DNA from: Lutibaculum sp963816555
GTDB lineage: Bacteria > Pseudomonadota > Alphaproteobacteria > Rhizobiales > Tepidamorphaceae
Assembly (NCBI GenBank): GCA_963816555.1
Contig: CAWFLD010000002.1
Location: 62,001-126,000 of the forward strand
Reading direction: 5' to 3'
Length of the DNA: 64,000 nucleotides
Positions within the stretch are counted from its first letter, which is position 1. Each line of letters opens with the position of its first letter. Positions 36,018 through 44,776 of this stretch are shown here, in pieces. A model generated the notes under the pieces. The model ran no database searches. It worked only from the letters and a program-made list of their open reading frames with translations, and was not told where the DNA came from. The position numbers and the translations under genes are program-made.

Positions 36018-37058
36018 TCAGCCGTCGCGACCGGTGCTCCCGCGGGCGGTGCTCTCCCGCGCGACCAGCTCGAAGCCGAGGTCGACCGACGCCGGCGCGA
36101 CGTCGCGTCCCTCGATCCTGGCGATCAGCATGTCGATGGCGAGCACGCCCATCCGGTGGCGGTGGGTCTGCACGCTCGAGATGGACGGCACCGAGGCCTC
36201 CATCATCTCGAGGTTGTTGAAGCCGACGATGCCCACCTGCTCGGGTACGCGCAGGCCCCGCGCCATGCACTCGAAGAGGGCGCCGAGGGCGAGGTCGTCG
36301 TTGGCGCAGAAGACGGCGTCGGTGTCCGGGTGGCGATCGAAGAGGGCCGAGCAGAGGTCGCGGCCGACGGAAACGCTCGACGACCTGGAGGTCATGACCG
36401 CGCGGTCCTCGCCGTCCAGCCCGCTCCGGGCGAGCTCGGCCCGGTAGCCGTCGCGGCGGCGCAGCATGCGCGGGTCCATCCGCGCGCCGGTGAAGCCGAT
36501 CCGGCGATATCCGCGCTCCAGCAGGTGCCGCACCGCGGTCCGCGCCGCGTCGGCGTGCGAGAAGCCGATCAGCATGTCGATCGCGTCGGGCGCGTGCTCC
36601 ATGATCTGCACCACCGGAAAGCCCGCCCCCTGCAGCAGGGCGCGCGTGGTCTCCGACTGGTCGACGCCGGTGATCAGCATCGCGGCCGGGCGCTGGCTCG
36701 CGAAGAGCCGGACGAGCCGGTCCTCCTCCTCCTCCGAATAGCGCGTGTTGGTGATCTGGATCTGGAACCCCGACCCCTCGATCCGGTCGTAGATGCCCTG
36801 CATGACGTCGGCATAGACGTTGTTCGTCAGGCTCGGGAGGATCACGCCGATGACGTTCGACCGGCCGGACGCCAGCACGCTCGCCTGCGGGTCCGGTACG
36901 TAACCGAGCTCTCGGATCGCCCGGTCGATGCGCTCCCGCAGCTGCGGCGACACCTGCCCGGGGCTGCGCAGGGCGCGCGACACCGTGATCGCGCCGCAGC
37001 CGGCCTGCCGCGCGACGTCCGCGATGGTGGGCCGGCCGGAGCCCTTCCGCTGCGCCAT
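36018..37058 (-). CDS. LacI-family transcriptional regulator (GntR/gluconate-like)
   Basis: 346-aa repressor with the N-terminal helix-turn-helix PTIADVARQAGCGAITVSRALRSPGQVS (about 10-37), hinge region and periplasmic-binding-like effector domain (NVIGVILPSLTNNVYADVMQGI, then FTGARMDPRMLRRRDGY). The start at 37058 gives the canonical N-terminus; the open frame extends 51 codons across the operators but without LacI-like residues. It is divergent from the sugar-acid TRAP operon and very probably binds the paired operators at 37127-37164. The effector is probably a sugar acid or its KDG-type product. Confidence 0.93.
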   Translation of the reverse strand: MAQRKGSGRPTIADVARQAGCGAITVSRALRSPGQVSPQLRERIDRAIRELGYVPDPQASVLASGRSNVIGVILPSLTNNVYADVMQGIYDRIEGSGFQIQITNTRYSEEEEDRLVRLFASQRPAAMLITGVDQSETTRALLQGAGFPVVQIMEHAPDAIDMLIGFSHADAARTAVRHLLERGYRRIGFTGARMDPRMLRRRDGYRAELARSGLDGEDRAVMTSRSSSVSVGRDLCSALFDRHPDTDAVFCANDDLALGALFECMARGLRVPEQVGIVGFNNLEMMEASVPSISSVQTHRHRMGVLAIDMLIARIEGRDVAPASVDLGFELVARESTARGSTGRDG

Positions 37059-37117
37059 GATCTGTCCCCCTCTGGCCCCCGCGACGGCAGGCGCTAGCTT
37101 CCCCTTGGCGGGCCGCA

Positions 37118-37164
37118 TTGACTCCGTGGTAGCGCTATCATAAGAGACGCTGGTAGCGCTACCA
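37118..37164 (+). promoter_or_regulatory. Promoter with paired LacI-type operators
   Basis: TGGTAGCGCTATCA (37127-37140) and the perfect palindrome TGGTAGCGCTACCA (37151-37164) are spaced 24 bp centre to centre. A -35 box TTGACT (37118-37123) precedes the first operator, which exactly fills the 17-bp spacer region before TAAGAG (37141-37146). The second operator covers the expected transcription start. Central CG dyads of this type are typical for LacI/GntR-family repressors, and the divergent lacI gene is adjacent. Confidence 0.85.
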
Positions 37165-37237
37165 TCAATACTGGCGGCGCGAACCGTGTTGAATACGAAA
37201 CGCCGGGACAACGTTCCCGGCCGGGAGGAAACCCATC

Positions 37238-38257
37238 ATGAACTGGCTGAAATCCGCCCTTACGGCGGGCGCGATCGCATTCGCCGCCACCTCGTCCGCC
37301 GGCGCCGCCGACTTCAACTTCAAGTTCCAGTCGAGCGATCCGGCCGGCAACCCGAACTTCGAGCTCCAGAAGGGCTGGGCCGAAAACGTCTCCAAGATGA
37401 CGGACGGCAAGATCGAGATCACGCTCCTGCCGGTCGATTCGATCGTCGACCATGCCGAGACGCAGGACGCGATCCAGGCCGGCATCCTCGACGGCCACAT
37501 CACCGACGTCTCCTATTTCGCGGGCAAGGATCCCGCCTTCGGCCTGATCGCCAACCCGGTCGGCGCCTGGTCCGACCCGCACACCATGCTCGACTTCATG
37601 CGCAATGGCGGCGGCGGCGAGCTGATGCAGCAGCTCGACAACGAGTACGGCCTGCACTTCATCGGCGCGACGACGCCGGGCCTCGAGTCGCTCGTCTCCA
37701 AGGTGCCGCTCGACGGCGTCGCCGACCTCAAGGGCCTGAAGATGCGCGCGCCGGAAGGCCTGGTGCAGAACGTCTTCGCCGCGGCCGGCGCGGCGCCGGT
37801 CAACCTGCCGGGCTCCGAGGTCTACACCTCGCTCGACAAGGGCGTCATCGACGCCGCCGACTACACGGTGTTCTCGACCAACCAGGCGCAGGGCCTGAAC
37901 GACATCGCCCCGAACCCCGTCTATCCCGGCTTCCACTCGCTGCCGCTCGTCGAGATCGCGATCAGCCAGAAGGACTGGGAGGCGCTGCCGAAGGACCTGC
38001 AGGACAAGCTCACGCAGTCCGTCCGCGAGTTCGCCGACCACGAGCTCGAAGTGCTCCAGAAGCGCGACGAGGAGGCGGTGAAGAAGGCCAAGGAAGGCGG
38101 CAAGATCACCATCCACGACTGGCCGGCCGAGGAGCGCGCCAAGTTCCGCAAGATCGCCCAGGGCGAGTGGAAGAAGGTCGCGGAGAAGTCCGAGAACGCC
38201 CAGAAGGTCTACGACACGCTGACCAAGTACCTGAAGGACAACGACCTGATGAAGTGA
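37238..38257 (+). CDS. dctP: TRAP transporter substrate-binding protein (DctP)
   Basis: 339-aa periplasmic binding protein with a signal peptide ending SSAGA (about residue 23). It shows the family core VADLKGLKMRAPEGLVQNVFAAAGAAPVNLPGSEVYTSLDKGVIDAADYT, including the ligand-binding Arg. First gene behind the LacI-controlled promoter, with a good GGGAGGA ribosome-binding site. The downstream dehydratase, kinase and aldolase genes suggest a hexonate such as galactonate, or an arabonate-type acid, as ligand. Confidence 0.93.
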   Translation: MNWLKSALTAGAIAFAATSSAGAADFNFKFQSSDPAGNPNFELQKGWAENVSKMTDGKIEITLLPVDSIVDHAETQDAIQAGILDGHITDVSYFAGKDPAFGLIANPVGAWSDPHTMLDFMRNGGGGELMQQLDNEYGLHFIGATTPGLESLVSKVPLDGVADLKGLKMRAPEGLVQNVFAAAGAAPVNLPGSEVYTSLDKGVIDAADYTVFSTNQAQGLNDIAPNPVYPGFHSLPLVEIAISQKDWEALPKDLQDKLTQSVREFADHELEVLQKRDEEAVKKAKEGGKITIHDWPAEERAKFRKIAQGEWKKVAEKSENAQKVYDTLTKYLKDNDLMK

Positions 38258-38276
38258 CCCTTCCCGGGTCGGGCGA

Positions 38277-38303
38277 ACGCTGGCGGGGCACGCCCGCCAG
38301 CGT
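38277..38303 (+). terminator. Stem-loop between dctP and dctQ
   Basis: A perfect 11-bp stem ACGCTGGCGGG (38277-38287) / CCCGCCAGCGT (38293-38303) with a 5-nt loop, 19 bp after the dctP stop and 14 bp before the dctQ start. No U-run. The fourth hairpin of its kind in the window. Confidence 0.75.
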
Positions 38304-38317
38304 CCTCGGTGGAACGG

Positions 38318-38905
38318 ATGGATGCCATGTCACACGACCTGCCGTCGGACTACGACGTCGACGAGGCGCTGGCCGAGCACACGCTGGCCGACGAGAGCGC
38401 CATCCCCGAGGCCGGCCTGCTCGGCCGCCTGATCGAGAAGGGCGGCGTCTTCGTGGCGTGCCTGTTCCTGATCTCGGCCGTGATCATCATGTACGAGATC
38501 TTCATGCGCTACGTGCTGAACGCACCGACGCTGTGGGTCACCGAGACGACGATCTTCATCTGCGCGGTCGCCTTCATCTATGGCGGCCTCTACTGCGTGG
38601 CGCGCGACCGGCACATCCGCGTCGTCCTCGTCTATGACAACCTTCCCCCGAGGTGGCGGCGCGTCTTCGACGTCGTGATCTCGTTCCTGTGCCTCGTCTC
38701 CGCGGCCTTCTTCGCCTGGGCGAGCTGGACGATGGTCGAGAAGTCGTGGTGGGCGCCCGGCGGCCGGCTGCGCCTCGAAGGCACCGGCAGCGCCTGGAAC
38801 CCGCCGACGCCGGCGCTCCTCAAGGGCTTCCTGATGCTCGTCATGATCCTCATGGCGGTGCAGTTCGTGGTGCTCGCGGTCAACTACGCACGCCGGAGCC
38901 GCTGA
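38318..38905 (+). CDS. dctQ: TRAP transporter small permease (DctQ)
   Basis: 195 aa from the ATG at 38318, preceded by GGTGGA; GTG at 38309 and ATG at 38327 are alternatives. After an acidic cytoplasmic N-terminus come four hydrophobic segments, with the DctQ pattern YEIFMRYVLNAPTLWVTE in the loop after the first. It includes an insert with SWWAPGGRLRLEGTGSAWNPPTP between helices three and four. Second gene of the TRAP operon. Confidence 0.9.
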   Translation: MDAMSHDLPSDYDVDEALAEHTLADESAIPEAGLLGRLIEKGGVFVACLFLISAVIIMYEIFMRYVLNAPTLWVTETTIFICAVAFIYGGLYCVARDRHIRVVLVYDNLPPRWRRVFDVVISFLCLVSAAFFAWASWTMVEKSWWAPGGRLRLEGTGSAWNPPTPALLKGFLMLVMILMAVQFVVLAVNYARRSR

Positions 38906-38908
38906 GCC

Positions 38909-40216
38909 ATGTTCGACCTTTCCGCGCTCGGGATCGCCGACGGTACGCTCGTGATGTTCGGCATGCTGCTGGCGATGCTGCTCGTCGGCATGCCGCTCGC
39001 CTTCTGCACGCTGTTCGTGGCGCTGTTCTTCGCCGTGGGCTGGTTCGGCCCGATGGCGGTGCCGCTGATCACCACCCGCGTCTATTCCTTCGTCGCCTCC
39101 TACGTCTTCGTGTCGGTGCCGATGTTCGTCCTCATGGCGGCGATCCTCGACCGGTCCGGGATCGCGCGCGACCTGTTCGACGCGATGAAGCTGATCGGCG
39201 GCCGCGTCCGGGGCGGCGTGGCGATCCAGACCATCTTCGTCGCCGTCATCCTCGCCGCGATGAGCGGCATCATCGGCGGCGAGATCGTGCTCCTGGGGCT
39301 CCTCGCCCTGCCGCAGATGCTGCGCCTCGGCTACGACCGCAACCTCGCGATCGGCGTCGTCTGCGCCGGCGGCTCGCTCGGCACCATGGTGCCGCCGTCG
39401 ATCGTCCTGATCATCTACGGCCTGACCGCGAACGTCTCGATCGGCGACCTCTTCACCGCCGCCTTCGTCCCCGGTTTCATGCTGGCCGGCTTCTACGTCG
39501 CCTACGTCCTGATCCGCGCCTACCTGAACCCCGCCATGGCGCCGATCATGGAGGAGGGGGAGATGCCGCTGGCGGAGAAGCTCAAGCTCCTCAAGGGGCT
39601 CGTCCTCCCCGCCATGGTCATCACCTTCGTGCTCGGCTCGATCTATGGCGGCATCGCCTCGGTGACGGAGGCCTCCGCCGTCGGCGTGGCCGGCGTCGTG
39701 CTGTCGACGGCGATCCGCCGCGAGCTGACCTTCGACCTCCTGCGCGGGGCGGCCGTCCAGACGCTCGCGACCTGCGGCATGATCGTGTGGATCGGCATCG
39801 GGGCGAGCGCCATCGTCGGCGTCTTCAACCTGATGGGCGGCCTCGCCTTCGTGAACGACCTGATCACCGGCATCTCGGACAACCCGACCGTCGTCGTGCT
39901 GTTCATGATGCTGATCCTGTTCATCCTCGGCATGTTCCTCGACTGGGTCGGCATCGCGCTGCTGACGCTGCCGATCTTCGTGCCGATCGTGAAGGAGCTG
40001 GGCCTCGACCCGATCTGGTTCGGCGTCGTGTTCTGCATGAACATGCAGGTGTCGTTCCTGTCGCCGCCCTTCGGGCCGGCCGGCTTCTACCTGAAGAGCG
40101 TCGCGCCTCCCGAGATCAGCCTCGGCGACATCTTCCGCTCGCTCGTGCCGTTCATCTGCCTCCAGATCGTCGCCGTGGCGCTCCTGATCGCGTTCCCGTG
40201 GCTCGCCGGCGGCTGA
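38909..40216 (+). CDS. dctM: TRAP transporter large permease (DctM)
   Basis: 435-aa polytopic subunit, intact in frame. Diagnostic blocks are ILAAMSGIIGGEIVLLGLLALP, the helical hairpin GGSLGTMVPPSIVLIIYG and the second FLSPPFGPAGFYL. It starts 3 bp after the dctQ stop. Together with the two genes before it this forms a complete sodium-coupled TRAP importer for the sugar-acid pathway. Confidence 0.95.
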   Translation: MFDLSALGIADGTLVMFGMLLAMLLVGMPLAFCTLFVALFFAVGWFGPMAVPLITTRVYSFVASYVFVSVPMFVLMAAILDRSGIARDLFDAMKLIGGRVRGGVAIQTIFVAVILAAMSGIIGGEIVLLGLLALPQMLRLGYDRNLAIGVVCAGGSLGTMVPPSIVLIIYGLTANVSIGDLFTAAFVPGFMLAGFYVAYVLIRAYLNPAMAPIMEEGEMPLAEKLKLLKGLVLPAMVITFVLGSIYGGIASVTEASAVGVAGVVLSTAIRRELTFDLLRGAAVQTLATCGMIVWIGIGASAIVGVFNLMGGLAFVNDLITGISDNPTVVVLFMMLILFILGMFLDWVGIALLTLPIFVPIVKELGLDPIWFGVVFCMNMQVSFLSPPFGPAGFYLKSVAPPEISLGDIFRSLVPFICLQIVAVALLIAFPWLAGG

Positions 40217-40233
40217 GAAAGATCGATAGCGAG

Positions 40234-42020
40234 ATGACCAAGACGAAACTCCGCTCCCAGGCCTGGTTCGACAATCCCGACAACCCCGGCATGACGGCGC
40301 TCTACCTGGAGCGCTACCTGAACTACGGCCTGACGCGCGAGGAGCTGCAGTCCGGCAAGCCGATCATCGGCATCGCCCAGACGGGCTCGGACCTGTCGCC
40401 CTGCAACCGGCCGCTCGTCGAGCTCGCCAGGCGCACGCGCGAGGGCATCCGCGAGGCCGGCGGCATCGCCATCGAGTTCCCCGTCCACCCGATCCAGGAG
40501 ACCGGCAAGCGGCCGACCGCCGCGCTCGACCGCAACCTCGCCTATCTCGGCCTCGTGGAGATCCTCTACGGCTACCCGATCGACGGCGTGGTGCTGACGA
40601 CGGGCTGCGACAAGACCACGCCCGCCTGCATCATGGCGGCGGCGACGGTCGACCTGCCGGCGATCGTGCTGACCGGCGGGCCGATGCTGAACGGCTGGTA
40701 CGAGGGCAAGCGCGCGGGCTCGGGCACCGTCATCTGGAAGGCGCGCGAGCTCCTGGCCGAGGGCGAGATCGACTACGAGACCTTCATGCAGATGGCGGCG
40801 GCCTCGGCCCCGTCGGCCGGCTTCTGCAACACGATGGGCACGGCGACGACGATGAACTCGCTCGCCGAGGCGCTCGGCATGTCGCTGCCGGGCTGCGCGG
40901 CGATCCCGGCGCCGCACCGCGAGCGCGCGCAGATGGCCTACGAGACGGGCAAGCGGGCGGTCGAGATCGTGCACGAGGACCTCAAGCCCTCCGACATCCT
41001 GACGCGCGAGGCCTTCGAGAACGCGATCGCCGTCTCCTCGGCGATCGGCGGCTCGACCAACGCGCCGATCCACATCGCCGCGATCGCCAGGCACGCCGGC
41101 GTCGACCTCGACATCCGCGACTGGGAGCGGATCGGCAAGGACATCCCGCTCCTCGTCAACCTGCAGCCGGCCGGCGAGTATCTCGCCGAGGACTTCCACC
41201 GTGCCGGCGGCGTGCCGGCCGTGGTCGGCGACGATGATCGAGAAGGGGCTGATCCGCGAGGGCGCGATGACGGTCATCGGGGCGCACCATCGGCGAGAAC
41301 TGCCGCGGCAGTCGCCCGAAGGACGGCGACGTCATCCGCGGCTTCGACGACCCGATCCAGCAGGAGGCCGGCTTCCGCATCGTCGCCGGCAACCTCTTCG
41401 AGAGCGCCGTGATGAAGACCTCGACGATCACGCCGGAGTTCCGCGAGCGCTATCTGTCGAACCCGGACGACCCGCACGCCTTCGAGGGGCGCGCCGTCGT
41501 GTTCGACGGGCCGGAGGACTACCACCACCGCATCGACGACCCGGCGCTGTCGATCGACGAGAATTGCATCCTGTTCATGCGCGGCACCGGGCCGATCGGC
41601 TATCCCGGCGGCGCCGAGGTCGTGAACATGCGCGCGCCGGACTATCTCCTGAAGACGGGGATCCACGAGCTGCCCTGCATCGGCGACGGGCGGCAGTCCG
41701 GCACGTCGGGCTCGCCGTCGATCCTCAACGCCTCGCCGGAGGCGGCCGCGGGCGGCGGGCTCGCGCTCCTGAAGACCGGCGACCGGGTGCGGGTCGACCT
41801 CGGGACCGGCCGCGTCGATGCGCTCGTCGCCGAGGGCGAGTGGCAGAGGCGGCGGGCCGAGCTCGAGGCGGCGGGCGGATACGCCTATCCCGCCTCGCAG
41901 ACGCCGTGGCAGGAGATCCAGCGGGGCTGCGTCGACCAGCTCGGCAACGGCATGGTGCTGAAGCCGGCCGTGAAGTACCAGCGCGTCGCGGCCAAGGGGC
42001 TGCCGCGCGACAACCACTGA
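40234..42020 (+). CDS. IlvD/Edd-family sugar-acid dehydratase, frameshifted here
   Basis: Iron-sulfur dehydratase of the group acting on arabonate, xylonate, fuconate or galactonate, giving a 2-keto-3-deoxy acid. The N-terminus starts MTKTKLRSQAWFDNPDNPGM. CDKTTPACIMAA carries an Fe-S cysteine, and GFCNTMGTATTMNS follows. Two single-base insertions break the frame, at about 41230-41233 and at the GGGG run 41279-41282. Beyond them come IGENCRG, then MRGTGPIGYPGGAEVVNM and DGRQSGTSGSPSIL. Correcting both gives 595 codons, the family size. The kinase and aldolase that follow make galactonate the likeliest substrate. Confidence 0.9.
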
Positions 42021-42050
42021 GGGCGACGGTGGAATCGAGCTCGCGGATCG

Positions 42051-42181
42051 CACCCACCCGCCCCTTGATGGGGAGGGTCGGGCGAAGCCCGGGGAGGGGT
42101 GGCGCGGCAGGGTCGGAGCAAGCGGCCTCACCCCCACCCGGCCCTACGGGCCGACCTCCTCCCTCGAGGGGGAGGTGGGAG
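42051..42181. repeat. Rhizobial-type palindromic intergenic repeat
   Basis: A mosaic of GC palindromes between the dehydratase and dgoK: CCCCTTGATGGGGAGGG, CGGGCGAAGCCCGG, the 15-nt hairpin CGGCCCTACGGGCCG (42139-42153) and TCCCTCGAGGGGGA. Repeats of this composition are scattered between genes in many Hyphomicrobiales (from memory; copy number here cannot be checked). Its right end, GGAGGTGGGAG, lies 8 nt before the dgoK ATG and probably serves as its ribosome-binding site. Confidence 0.75.
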
Positions 42182-42189
42182 CGCACCGC

Positions 42190-43107
42190 ATGACCCCCGT
42201 CCTCATCGGTCTCGACTGGGGCACGAGCGCGCTGCGGGCCTACCTGATCGGGCCCGGCGGCGCGGTGCTCGAGCGGCGCGAGAGCGGCCACGGCATCCGG
42301 GCGCTGCCCGACGGTGGCTTTCCCGCCGCCTTCGCCGCGGCGACCACGGGCTGGCCGGAGGTGCCGGTGCTCATGTCCGGCATGGTCGGCAGCCGCGCCG
42401 GCTGGCGCGAGGCGCCCTATGCCGCGGTGCCGGCCGGCGTCGCGGAGCTGGCGCGCGACCTCGAAGCCCGTCGAGGCGGCGGCCGGGCGCACCGGCTTCA
42501 TCGTGCCGGGCGTGATGGCGCGGCGGGCCGGGCGGCGCCGACGTGATGCGCGGCGAGGAGACGCAGGTCGTCGGGCTCGCCGCGCTCGGCGGGGCAGGGA
42601 GACGGGCTCGTCCTGCTGCCGGGCACCCATTCAAAGCGGGTGCGGGTCGAGGGCGGCCGCATCGCCGGCTTCGCGACCGCGATGACCGGCGAGGTCTACG
42701 CCGCGCTGTCGCGGCACACGATCCTCGCCGACACGATCGAGCCGCCGAGCGACCCGGAGGGCGCCGCGGACGCCTTCGCGGCGGGGCTGAAGGTCGCGCG
42801 CGCCATGGCGGCGCCCGGCGACCTCCTCAACCGGCTGTTCGCGATCCGCGCCTCGATCCTCGGCGGCGACCTTTCGGCGGCAGGCTCGGGCGAGTATCTG
42901 TCGGGCCTGCTGATCGGCGCCGAGCTCGCGGACCTGCGGCCGGGCGAGCGCGTCACCATCGTCGGCGCCGAGGCGCTCGCGGCACGCTACGCCTCGGCGC
43001 TCCGGGCCGCCGGCATCGACCACGACACCGCGCCGGCCGACATCGCCGCCGCCGGGCTGCATGCCATCGCCGCGGCGGCGCATCTCATCACGGAAGGAAC
43101 CACATGA
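42190..43107 (+). CDS. dgoK: 2-dehydro-3-deoxygalactonokinase, frameshifted here
   Basis: Phosphorylates KDGal to KDPGal. The N-terminus MTPVLIGLDWGTSALRAYLI carries the sugar-kinase phosphate loop, then VLMSGMVGSRAGWREAPY. Three single-base insertions follow, at about 42464-42466, 42528-42534 and the GGGG run 42591-42594. Read across them, one recovers TGFIVPGVMARRAG, DVMRGEETQVVG and LLPGTHSKRVRVEGG, which are standard DgoK blocks. The last frame returns to the first and runs to 43107. Corrected length is 305 codons, as expected. Stop overlaps the aldolase start (ATGA). Confidence 0.88.
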
Positions 43108-43739
43108 TCACGCTCCGCGACGCGCTCGACCGCCTGCCGCTCCTCGCCGTCCTGCGCGGCATCACGCCGGAGGAGGCGGAGCCGGTGGGCGAGGCCCTGG
43201 CCGGCGCCGGCATCCCGATCCTCGAGGTGCCGCTCAACTCGCCCGACCCCTACCGGTCGATCGAGATCCTGGCGAAGCGCTTCGGCGGGGACTTCCTCGT
43301 CGGCGCCGGCACCGTGCTCAGGCCCGAGGAGGTCGGGCGCGTGCGCGACGCCGGCGGCACGATCGTCGTCTCGCCGAACTTCAGCCCGGAGGTCGTGCGC
43401 GCGACCCGGCGCCAGGACATGATCTCCGTGCCCGGCATCTTCACGCCGACCGAGGCCTTCAATGCCCTCGACGCCGGCGCGAGCGCGCTCAAGCTCTTCC
43501 CGGGCGACGCGATCACGCCCAAGGTCGTCGGTGCGCTGCGGGCGGTGCTGCCGAAGGAGACGGTCGTGATGGTCACGGGCGGCGTCGGCGTCGACAACCT
43601 GCAGGCCTTCATGGCGGCCGGCGCCGACGGCGCGGGCATCGGCTCGGCGCTCTACAAGCCCGGCCGGACGGCGGCCGAGGTCGGCGAGATCGCCCGGAAG
43701 CTCGCGGCCGCGGCCAACGACGCGCGCCGGGCCGCCTGA
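43104..43739 (+). CDS. dgoA: 2-dehydro-3-deoxy-6-phosphogalactonate aldolase
   Basis: Class I aldolase cleaving KDPGal (or KDPG) to pyruvate and glyceraldehyde 3-phosphate. The 211-aa TIM barrel has LAVLRGI, Glu41 in EVPLN and the Schiff-base Lys130 in ALKLFPGDAITP. The wording around ILEVPLNSPDP and the fusion-like order with dgoK favour the galactonate enzyme over the KDPG aldolase of the Entner-Doudoroff path. Overlaps dgoK by 4 bp and the next gene by one base (TGATG), so translation is coupled. Confidence 0.93.
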   Translation: MITLRDALDRLPLLAVLRGITPEEAEPVGEALAGAGIPILEVPLNSPDPYRSIEILAKRFGGDFLVGAGTVLRPEEVGRVRDAGGTIVVSPNFSPEVVRATRRQDMISVPGIFTPTEAFNALDAGASALKLFPGDAITPKVVGALRAVLPKETVVMVTGGVGVDNLQAFMAAGADGAGIGSALYKPGRTAAEVGEIARKLAAAANDARRAA

Positions 43740-44668
43740 TGGCCGCGCCGACGCTCGACATACTGTGCCTCGGCGAGCCGCTGATCGAGTTCAACGAGGT
43801 GCGCCCGCGCGAATGGGCCGAGGGCTTCGGCGGCGACGTCTCGAACGTCGCGATCGCCGCCGCGCGCCTCGGCGCCAGGACGGGCATCGCGACGAGGCTC
43901 GGCGCGGACGGCTTCGGCGACCAGTTCATGGCGCTGTGGTCGCAGGAGGGGGTCGACGCGAGCGCGGTGGCGCGCGACGAGGCGGCGCCGACCGGGCTCT
44001 ATTTCGTCCGGCACGGCGTCGACGGCCACGCCTTCGAATATCGCCGCGCCGGCTCGGCCGCGACGCGCATGTCGCCGGACAACCTGCCGCTCGACGCGAT
44101 CCGCGCCGCCCGCCTGCTCCACCTCTCCGGCATCAGCCAGGCGATCGGCGAGAGCGCCTGCGAGGCGGGCTTCCGCGCCATCGAGGTGGCGCGCGAGGCG
44201 GGGGTCCGCGTCTCCTACGACCCCAATCTCCGCCTCCGGCTGTGGCCGCTCGAGCGGGCGCGCGAGGTCATCCACCGCGCGATGGGCATGGCCGACATCG
44301 CCCTGCCGGGCCTCGAGGACGCCCGCATCCTCACCGGGCTCGAGGCGCCGGACGACATCGCCCGCTTCTACCTCGACCTCGGCGCGGAGGTCGTGGCGCT
44401 GACGCTGGGGCCCGAGGGGGCCCTCGTCGCCACGCGCGAGGCCATGCGGACCGTGCCCGGCCACGCGACCCGGCTGGTCGACGCGACGGGGGCGGGGGAC
44501 TGCTTCGACGGGGCCTTCCTGACCCGCTACCTCGAGAGCGGAGACGCGTTCGAGGCGGGCCGGCTGGCCGTCGCCGCGGCCTCCCTCTCGGTGCAGGGCT
44601 ACGGCGCGGTCGCGCCGCTCCCCGTGCGCGACGACGTCGACCGCCTGCTGCAGCGGGGCACGAGCTAG
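43739..44668 (+). CDS. kdgK: PfkB-family sugar kinase, 2-dehydro-3-deoxygluconokinase-like
   Basis: 309-aa ribokinase-like kinase. The N-terminus ILCLGEPLIEFNEV and FGGDVSNVAIAAARLGARTG match KDG kinases, and the PfkB signature DATGAGDCFDGAF sits near residues 249-261 with the catalytic Asp. Having both DgoK and a KdgK-like kinase in one operon suggests that two keto-deoxy acids (galacto and gluco forms) are handled. Last gene of the sugar-acid operon. Confidence 0.88.
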   Translation: MAAPTLDILCLGEPLIEFNEVRPREWAEGFGGDVSNVAIAAARLGARTGIATRLGADGFGDQFMALWSQEGVDASAVARDEAAPTGLYFVRHGVDGHAFEYRRAGSAATRMSPDNLPLDAIRAARLLHLSGISQAIGESACEAGFRAIEVAREAGVRVSYDPNLRLRLWPLERAREVIHRAMGMADIALPGLEDARILTGLEAPDDIARFYLDLGAEVVALTLGPEGALVATREAMRTVPGHATRLVDATGAGDCFDGAFLTRYLESGDAFEAGRLAVAAASLSVQGYGAVAPLPVRDDVDRLLQRGTS

Positions 44669-44776
44669 GCCGTCGCGCGGCGCTTCCGCGGTGGTAGTCT
44701 GGCGGCACGCGCGTCGAGGGGACCGCGGTTGGCGCGACGGCTGCGGACGACGCGCGGTTGAGGGCAGCGAAGCACG

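Noticed and set aside
42051..42181. CRISPR array or phage attachment site in the GC palindromes
   Set aside because: There are no regularly spaced repeats or spacers, no cas or integrase genes; the composition fits the common intergenic palindromic repeats of rhizobia.
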